This document shows positions 27,105 through 32,341 of a stretch of DNA of 32,341 nucleotides, piece after piece; the stretch's first letter is position 1, and each line of letters opens with the position of its first letter. The notes under the pieces were generated by a model. It was given only the letters and a program-made list of their open reading frames with translations. It was not told the DNA's origin and did not search any database. Origin of the DNA: Chloroflexota bacterium (GTDB lineage Bacteria; Chloroflexota; Dehalococcoidia; Lucifugimonadales; VXLM01); assembly GCA_026713145.1 (NCBI GenBank), contig JAPOPA010000157.1, positions 1 through 32,341 on the forward strand, given 5' to 3'. The position numbers were made by a program, and so were the translations under genes.

Positions 27105-27425
27105 CTAGTCCCTCCAGAGGGCCATCTGGAGTCCGTTGTCTCCGAGAATGTCGGATCCACCGTCGATCCAGCTCGCGAGCTGGAAGAGGGCGCGCATGGC
27201 TCCCCCGCTGGGCTCGGTGCCCTTGCGCCATCTGAGCACCTGCCTGCGGTCGACTCCGAGCACCTGGGCGAAGCCTGTCCAGGTAAGGCCGGTGGCCTCC
27301 TTGAGCATCTCGACGCGGCGTCCGAAGTCGTCGGGCAGGACCGCGCTCAGGTACGGAGCCGGGCGGCCTCGTATGGCGAGTCCGTTCGTACGGCCGTCGT
27401 TCAGGGTGGGTTCGTTACTCGTCAT
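27105..27425 (-). CDS. HTH (XRE-like) regulator
   Basis: Start ATG 27425 overlapping the upstream stop. LPDDFGRRVEMLKEATGLTWTGFAQVLGVDRRQVLRWRKGTEPSGGAMRALFQLASWIDGGSDIL. Confidence 0.85.
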   Translation of the reverse strand: MTSNEPTLNDGRTNGLAIRGRPAPYLSAVLPDDFGRRVEMLKEATGLTWTGFAQVLGVDRRQVLRWRKGTEPSGGAMRALFQLASWIDGGSDILGDNGLQMALWRD

Positions 27426-27720
27426 TGCACTCCTCCAGGGTGAACAGCTCGCCGAAGTCCTCGACTCCGAGCGCCCTCTGCATCCGCCTGCGGATGCGTC
27501 CCGAGGGAGCCCGACCCTCCCCAATCAGCATGGAAAGGTATCCCGGGCTGACGCCGATCTTTCGGGCGAGCCATCTCTGGGAGCGGTTCAGCGTGTCGAG
27601 TCTGTCCCAGAGGGCTCGCGCATCGAGGCGGACTATTGCCCGTCGCCGGGGTCTCCGCGAGTTTCTTGACCTGTCGATTCCGTGTGTTTCGCATGTTTCG
27701 TGTGATTCGTGATGCGACAT
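27415..27720 (-). CDS. HTH (XRE-like) DNA-binding protein
   Basis: VRLDARALWDRLDTLNRSQRWLARKIGVSPGYLSMLIGEGRAPSGRIRRRMQRALGVEDFGELFTLEE. Confidence 0.82.
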   Translation of the reverse strand: MSHHESHETCETHGIDRSRNSRRPRRRAIVRLDARALWDRLDTLNRSQRWLARKIGVSPGYLSMLIGEGRAPSGRIRRRMQRALGVEDFGELFTLEECNDE

Positions 27721-27736
27721 GTCTCAAAAGACCTCT

Positions 27737-29395
27737 CTACGGGCGCGCGGGCGCGGCGTGGGTGGGTTCGTATTCGTCGGGCGTGAGCCATGCGGGTCCT
27801 AGCGGCCCGGCCCTCTCCATGAGTCCTCGGTGGGAGACCCAAAGGGGGAGCGTGACGCCCGTCCTGTCCGTCTCCTCCCGCGCCACGCGGAGGAAGCGCG
27901 TAGCAGCGAGGTCGTCGTGGAAGACGACGAGGACGGCGGGCCTCTGGCCGTGATCGTCGGCGGGCCGACGTGTAGAGTAGTAGCGCAGGTAAGGGGCGAT
28001 GCGTGACTCCATGGTTGCCGGTCGCACGGCGCGGCGTTCCGACTCCAGGAAGAACGGGCAGACGGCGCGGCCCCTTCGGAGGACGCCGAAGGCGTCGGGC
28101 TGGACGGATCGCAGGCTGCCTTCATGACGAAAATACCTTGAAGCGCGGTGAGGCGGGTCGAGCTGCGCGATCTCCCATTCCAGTGCTCGGGACTGCTCCG
28201 CGAGGGCGGCGATGAAGGCGTGGACGCCGCCGGTGTGCTCGACGTTCCTGAGCAGCTGCTTGCTCCTCGAACCTGAGAGGTTTCTCCAGTCAAGTGGGGC
28301 GTCCAGGTCGCTCGGCTCGAGGCTCCAGCGTTTCTTGGCGATTGCGAGGGAGGCGCGGTCCCTGTGTGCAAGGACGGCAAGTCCCCGGTCGGTGAGAACC
28401 AGCCGGGCGCGGCTCCCCGAAGCGAGACGCGCCACCACTCGAAAATCTTCGAGTCCGCTCACCACCTGAGAGGCCCTCGACTCCGATACGTTCAGCAGGT
28501 CTGCTAGATTCTTCAAGGTGATCCAGGGCCAGTCCGAGAGCAGGTCGAGCGCTCTTTTCTCCGCCGACTTGAGGATGGCGGGCAGGGCATGGTCGGGCAG
28601 GTCGTCTCCCGGACCGCCCGTGGGCATGTCCCAGGGGAGCGAGACCCGCGAGAGCGGCGGCTCCTCCGGGAGATCGGAGCCCGGACGTATCTTTTGAATA
28701 GCCGTCCGAAGGTCGACGGCCTCGCCGGATGCGAGGAGACTCCATATCGAGTCGTCCGGGCCTGCGGCTGCCGCGTCGCTTTCCACGGCCAGGAAGACGG
28801 GAACGGGAGCGCCGGAGAGCAGCCTGCGCGCGTGCCTGAGCCGCACGTCGTCGGACACGATCATGAGGACTCCACCCGGAAACGGTCCTTCCAAGACCCT
28901 CCGCATCCGCTTCGAGAATGCCGTCCTGTCCTGGGTGCGGCCCCACCTCGCGACGGCGACGGTCCTCCCGTCGGAGAGTTCAATGGCGGCGTCCAAGGGC
29001 AGGGCCCGGTACCATTGGAACCACGTGAGGTGGGCAACCTCGGAGACCGCCGAGGCGAGCCGGTAGGCCATCGCGACGGCGTCGAGGCGCTTGAGCATGA
29101 CGGCCCGCCACTGGAGGGAGACGGGACGGAAGCGCAGCAGGTCGTCGAGGGACACTGCCCCCTCTCTCGCGAGGCGGCGCACTCCTTCCGCGGTGAGATG
29201 GTACCGCGCGGTGAGCGGGGTGAAGTCGGTCGCGTGAGGGACAGGGGCCGCGAGCCCCTCGTCCTCCAACTCCCTCACGGCCTCGTAGACAGCCGCACGC
29301 GACCACCCCGAAACGGCGGCCATCTCCAGACGATCGAGGAAGGGCATTGACGCCAAGAGGCGAAGTGTTTCGTATAGGCATCCATCTGGCTTCAT
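27737..29395 (-). CDS. Replication-relaxation family protein (winged-helix, mobile-element associated)
   Basis: LLASMPFLDRLEMAAVSGWSRAAVYEAVRELEDEGLAAPVPHAT...RYHLTAEGVRRLARE...LLSDWPWITLKNLADLLNVSESRASQVVSGLEDFRVV...RLVLTDRGLAVLAHRDRAS. ATGA overlap with the upstream ATPase gene. Confidence 0.72.
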   Translation of the reverse strand: MKPDGCLYETLRLLASMPFLDRLEMAAVSGWSRAAVYEAVRELEDEGLAAPVPHATDFTPLTARYHLTAEGVRRLAREGAVSLDDLLRFRPVSLQWRAVMLKRLDAVAMAYRLASAVSEVAHLTWFQWYRALPLDAAIELSDGRTVAVARWGRTQDRTAFSKRMRRVLEGPFPGGVLMIVSDDVRLRHARRLLSGAPVPVFLAVESDAAAAGPDDSIWSLLASGEAVDLRTAIQKIRPGSDLPEEPPLSRVSLPWDMPTGGPGDDLPDHALPAILKSAEKRALDLLSDWPWITLKNLADLLNVSESRASQVVSGLEDFRVVARLASGSRARLVLTDRGLAVLAHRDRASLAIAKKRWSLEPSDLDAPLDWRNLSGSRSKQLLRNVEHTGGVHAFIAALAEQSRALEWEIAQLDPPHRASRYFRHEGSLRSVQPDAFGVLRRGRAVCPFFLESERRAVRPATMESRIAPYLRYYSTRRPADDHGQRPAVLVVFHDDLAATRFLRVAREETDRTGVTLPLWVSHRGLMERAGPLGPAWLTPDEYEPTHAAPARP

Positions 29396-31974
29396 TCGGC
29401 GCTCTCCCCGTTCTCTGCGTCTCGGTCGTCGTTCTCAACTGCTTTATCCCACTTCGAGCGACGCCTCTTGTTTCCGGATCCCGAAGGTTGTTCGGCGGCG
29501 CTCTCCTCCTTCTCGGGCGCGGCCTCGGCGTCCCTCAGGGCCTTCATGCCGTCCTTGAACCTCTGGACGCGCTTCCTGCGCTCCTCGTCGTCCTCTGAAT
29601 CGGGGGTGTACTCGGCGGCGATCCGGCGGATGAGCTCCGCCGTATAGGGATTGCCGGGGTCGGGTCTTCTGACGGTCATGGAGAAGGCGGGCATCCGCTC
29701 CGTTCCCACCGTCGCCCGCACGTAGCACTGGTGCACCGGAAGCGACGTCACGTCGTCCTCGGTCACGCGCTCCTTGCCGAGCTCCCAGACAAGGTGCCGG
29801 GCGTCGGATGCGGCCACCTGGAACACGGCGAGGCACCCGACGTTCGCGAGGATCGTGTCCCGCATCGTGGGGGACAGGTCGTCGAGCTTTGCGAGGCTCT
29901 GGGTGGCCAGGATGAACGACGCGCCGAACTTGCCGAGCTCGCTGAGCATCGACTCGTAGTCCACGCCCGGCATCGACTGCATCTCATCGACTACCACCAG
30001 AGCTCCTCGTCGTTTCTCAGGCGGCACGTCGCCCTGCTCGCGGATCACGGCGTCCACGAGGTTCAGGAGCGACGCGCCGACGAGGGCCGCCACGTCCCTG
30101 CCCACACTCCCCTGCGCGGTGGAGACGAAGAGTATCCCGCCGCCAAGAATGGTCTTGCGCAGGTCGATGGTGGAGCGCGACTGGCCGAGGATGGCTCGCG
30201 CCCTCTTCGATGATGCGTAATAGGAGAGCCTCGTCTGCACCGGCGCGAGGGCCTCGGCCTTGTACTGGCGATGCCATGAGGAAAAATCCCTTTCCCACCA
30301 CTCGATGAGATACGAATCGTTCAGCTTCTCCAGCAGCTTGTTGCGGAACGGATCGTTCGACAGGAGCTTGAGCCCGTCGAGGATCGTGTACTGCTCGTCC
30401 TCCTCCATCGACTCGTTGGCCTCGTGGAGGGTCTTGACGGTCTGTTCGAGGATCGACTGCATCCTCGGACCCCACTGGTCCCAGAGTCCCCGCGCCACGC
30501 GCACCACCGAGTCGGCGGTGCGGTCGCGGTCGGCGAAGACGCGGGTGTCGAGGAGGTTGATGCCGGGAGCGCCGGAGCGGTCGGCGAGGTCGATGAGGCG
30601 GACTCCGTCCGCGAGGGAATGTGGGACGTGTTCCAGCAGTCCGGACACGAGGTCGGCGTGGGGATCGACGACGACGATGGCGTCGCCGTCCCTGCCTGCC
30701 GCCTTCTCGCGCAGCTTGTGCGCGACGATGTGCTGCATGAGCGTGGACTTGCCCATGCGAGTGCGCGCGACGTAGAGGTGGTGCCTCCTGAGCAGGTCGC
30801 CGGGGAAGTGGATTTCGCGGTTCCCTCCCGCCGTGGCCTCGCCAACGAGCGCTCCTCCCTTCACGCCTCGGGCAGAGGGCAAAAGCGTCCTGGCTCCCGA
30901 ACGTTCCACGAGGGGTGTCTCATCCCGCGCTCCCGGCGGGTGCCACAGGGAGGCGACCTCGCGGACTCCGAGGATGCTACGCCCGCCGAAGAGTCCGGGG
31001 CCAGCGGGATGTAGGGAAACGGCGGGGTCGGCGGGCCTGACCTTGCCGGCGTCGAACCTCGCTCCTGCGGGGTTGTCGTAGTGGCGGTAGGCCGACGCCA
31101 CCTGTTCAAGGAGTTCGCTCGCTCGTTTAAGCCGGTCTCCCGCGGGCAGGACGGCGACGATCTCGACCTCGGCGTCGAAGGCGATGCGCGAGACTTTTTC
31201 GCGTATCTGAATGGGGTCGTGGACGCGGGAGTGGGCCTTCTTCCAACGGTGCCAGGCCCAGCCTCCTACGCCGAGGGCCAAGGAGATTCCAGCGCCCATG
31301 AGAAAGGCCTTCCAGGACTCGCCGTCCCTCACCCACAGGTAGCCCCTGAGGACAACCATGGCCGCCGCGCCGATGACGGCCATCGTCACGCCGTCGGTCC
31401 GGTGGGCGCGGGCCTGTCCGGTGTAGGACGACTCTTGCCTATCGGGCACGGCGCTCCTATGGCCCTTGTCCTGGTGCGCCTCGGCCCAGTCGGGTCCGAG
31501 GGAGCGGAGCAGCAGCCGCGCCACGACGCGCTCGCCGTCATTCAGATCGGATAGGGCGCCCATGAGAGCTAAGAGCGGGTCGGAGCCGGGGTCGAGCAGG
31601 TCGTCGTCCCTGAAGACCCTGAGCGGCGCGTAGTCGGGTCCGCTCGACCGCAGCGTCATGCTCCACGCCTGCTCACCCTCGTCGAGACTCAGAGGGTCGT
31701 CCTCTTCGGAGACCACGTGGATGCGGGCCTGGGGATAGTGGGCGGACAGCTGGGCTCTCACCGCCTGCTCGTCGAGACAGCGGGCCATGAGGGACACGCC
31801 GTCTACGTCCCCCGCAAGCTCGAGGGAGAACGGCTCCGGCACGGCGATGGAGGCGAGCATGTTCTCGACGCCGAGGAGCGTCCGCTCTCCCGTGCGCGGC
31901 GGCGTCACAGCCAGAAGGACCGGTTCTTTTTCCTCGCTGTCGCCGAAGAGTCGTCTGATCAGGCTGTGTTTCAT
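29392..31974 (-). CDS. Type IV secretion/conjugation ATPase (VirD4/TraG/TraD-like coupling protein)
   Basis: TM pair near residues 195-240, Walker A HHLYVARTRMGKSTLMQHIVAHKL, AIVVVDPHADLVSGLLEHVP, Walker B GALVVVDEMQSM, FILATQSLAKLDDLSPTMRDTILANVGCLAVFQVAASDARHL. Confidence 0.88.
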   Translation of the reverse strand: MKHSLIRRLFGDSEEKEPVLLAVTPPRTGERTLLGVENMLASIAVPEPFSLELAGDVDGVSLMARCLDEQAVRAQLSAHYPQARIHVVSEEDDPLSLDEGEQAWSMTLRSSGPDYAPLRVFRDDDLLDPGSDPLLALMGALSDLNDGERVVARLLLRSLGPDWAEAHQDKGHRSAVPDRQESSYTGQARAHRTDGVTMAVIGAAAMVVLRGYLWVRDGESWKAFLMGAGISLALGVGGWAWHRWKKAHSRVHDPIQIREKVSRIAFDAEVEIVAVLPAGDRLKRASELLEQVASAYRHYDNPAGARFDAGKVRPADPAVSLHPAGPGLFGGRSILGVREVASLWHPPGARDETPLVERSGARTLLPSARGVKGGALVGEATAGGNREIHFPGDLLRRHHLYVARTRMGKSTLMQHIVAHKLREKAAGRDGDAIVVVDPHADLVSGLLEHVPHSLADGVRLIDLADRSGAPGINLLDTRVFADRDRTADSVVRVARGLWDQWGPRMQSILEQTVKTLHEANESMEEDEQYTILDGLKLLSNDPFRNKLLEKLNDSYLIEWWERDFSSWHRQYKAEALAPVQTRLSYYASSKRARAILGQSRSTIDLRKTILGGGILFVSTAQGSVGRDVAALVGASLLNLVDAVIREQGDVPPEKRRGALVVVDEMQSMPGVDYESMLSELGKFGASFILATQSLAKLDDLSPTMRDTILANVGCLAVFQVAASDARHLVWELGKERVTEDDVTSLPVHQCYVRATVGTERMPAFSMTVRRPDPGNPYTAELIRRIAAEYTPDSEDDEERRKRVQRFKDGMKALRDAEAAPEKEESAAEQPSGSGNKRRRSKWDKAVENDDRDAENGESAE

Positions 31975-31997
31975 GGTCTGGGTCTCTCCCTATAGGG

Positions 31998-32341
31998 CTA
32001 TCTGTGATAGCCGGGCCGCCACTCGATTACCGCCGTCTCTTCCGGGGCCGCCTCGATGCGTACCGGGAACTTTTGTCCACGTGCAATCAGGAGTCCGTCT
32101 CCGCGAGGGCAGGAGACAAGCCATCGCTGGAGGTCCTCCGGCAGGTCGAAGGCGTCGCCTACGGTGCTGATCGCCGCGGCATCCTGCTGGAGCAGGAGCT
32201 TGAAGGCGGCGTTCTGGAGGAGGGCGCGCCCACTGTGTCCCGTGATGGCGCGGGACGAGTCCTCGGACAAGAGATCCTGGACGTCCTGGGTGATGAACTG
32301 GAGACCCAGCCGATGCTTTCTGGCCCGCTTCGCCATGCTCA
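31998..32341 (-). CDS. VirB4/TraC-like ATPase, C-terminal part (runs off window end)
   Basis: AKRARKHRLGLQFITQDVQDLLSEDSSRAITGHSGRALLQNAAFKLLLQQDAAAISTVGDAFDLPEDLQRWLVSCPRGDGLLIARGQKFPVRIEAAPEE matches the C-terminal end of VirB4-like conjugation ATPases (ARKHxxGLxxITQDVxDFL...LL.Q.......A..F.L......L......GEGLL..G). Confidence 0.82.
   Translation of the reverse strand, partial: SMAKRARKHRLGLQFITQDVQDLLSEDSSRAITGHSGRALLQNAAFKLLLQQDAAAISTVGDAFDLPEDLQRWLVSCPRGDGLLIARGQKFPVRIEAAPEETAVIEWRPGYHR

Noticed and set aside
28589-29350. 253-aa plus-strand ORF opposite the replication-relaxation gene
   Set aside because: Antisense frame with Gly/Arg/His-rich composition; the minus-strand gene is continuous and overlaps its neighbour properly.

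Overview
The window has two parts. (A) Positions 1 to about 19,000 are a dense bacterial chromosomal segment. It holds a partial SDR oxidoreductase, a Cache-domain protein, and a minus-strand pyrimidine operon (pyrR-pyrB-NUDIX-pyrC-DUF4258-DUF2283-carA-HAD-carB) with a recognisable PyrR attenuator leader. A plus-strand arginine cluster follows (2-hydroxyacid dehydrogenase, argJ, membrane protein, argB, UPF0182, acetylornithine aminotransferase), then a VOC protein and two tandem tRNA-Ser genes. (B) From about 19,220 to the window end is an integrated mobile element inserted behind tRNA-Ser(GGA). It starts with a frameshifted tyrosine integrase, continues through about 5 kb of sparse, partly decayed DNA, and then carries an AlpA-like regulator, a broken PAPS-reductase-like gene, three small HTH genes, a replication-relaxation protein, a VirD4/TraG-type ATPase and the C-terminus of a VirB4-like ATPase. 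This is consistent with an ICE whose right end lies outside the window. The best candidates for something new are: a Nal1-like trypsin-fold protease overlapping (ATGA) a small protein that resembles a stand-alone copy of the protease N-terminal domain; a DUF4258/DUF2283 pair embedded in the pyr operon and overlapping carA; and short genes below the ORF-track cutoff, including one possible G-tract frameshift locus. Several element genes are interrupted by nonsense codons or frameshifts. All family calls are from reading motifs; no database search was run.
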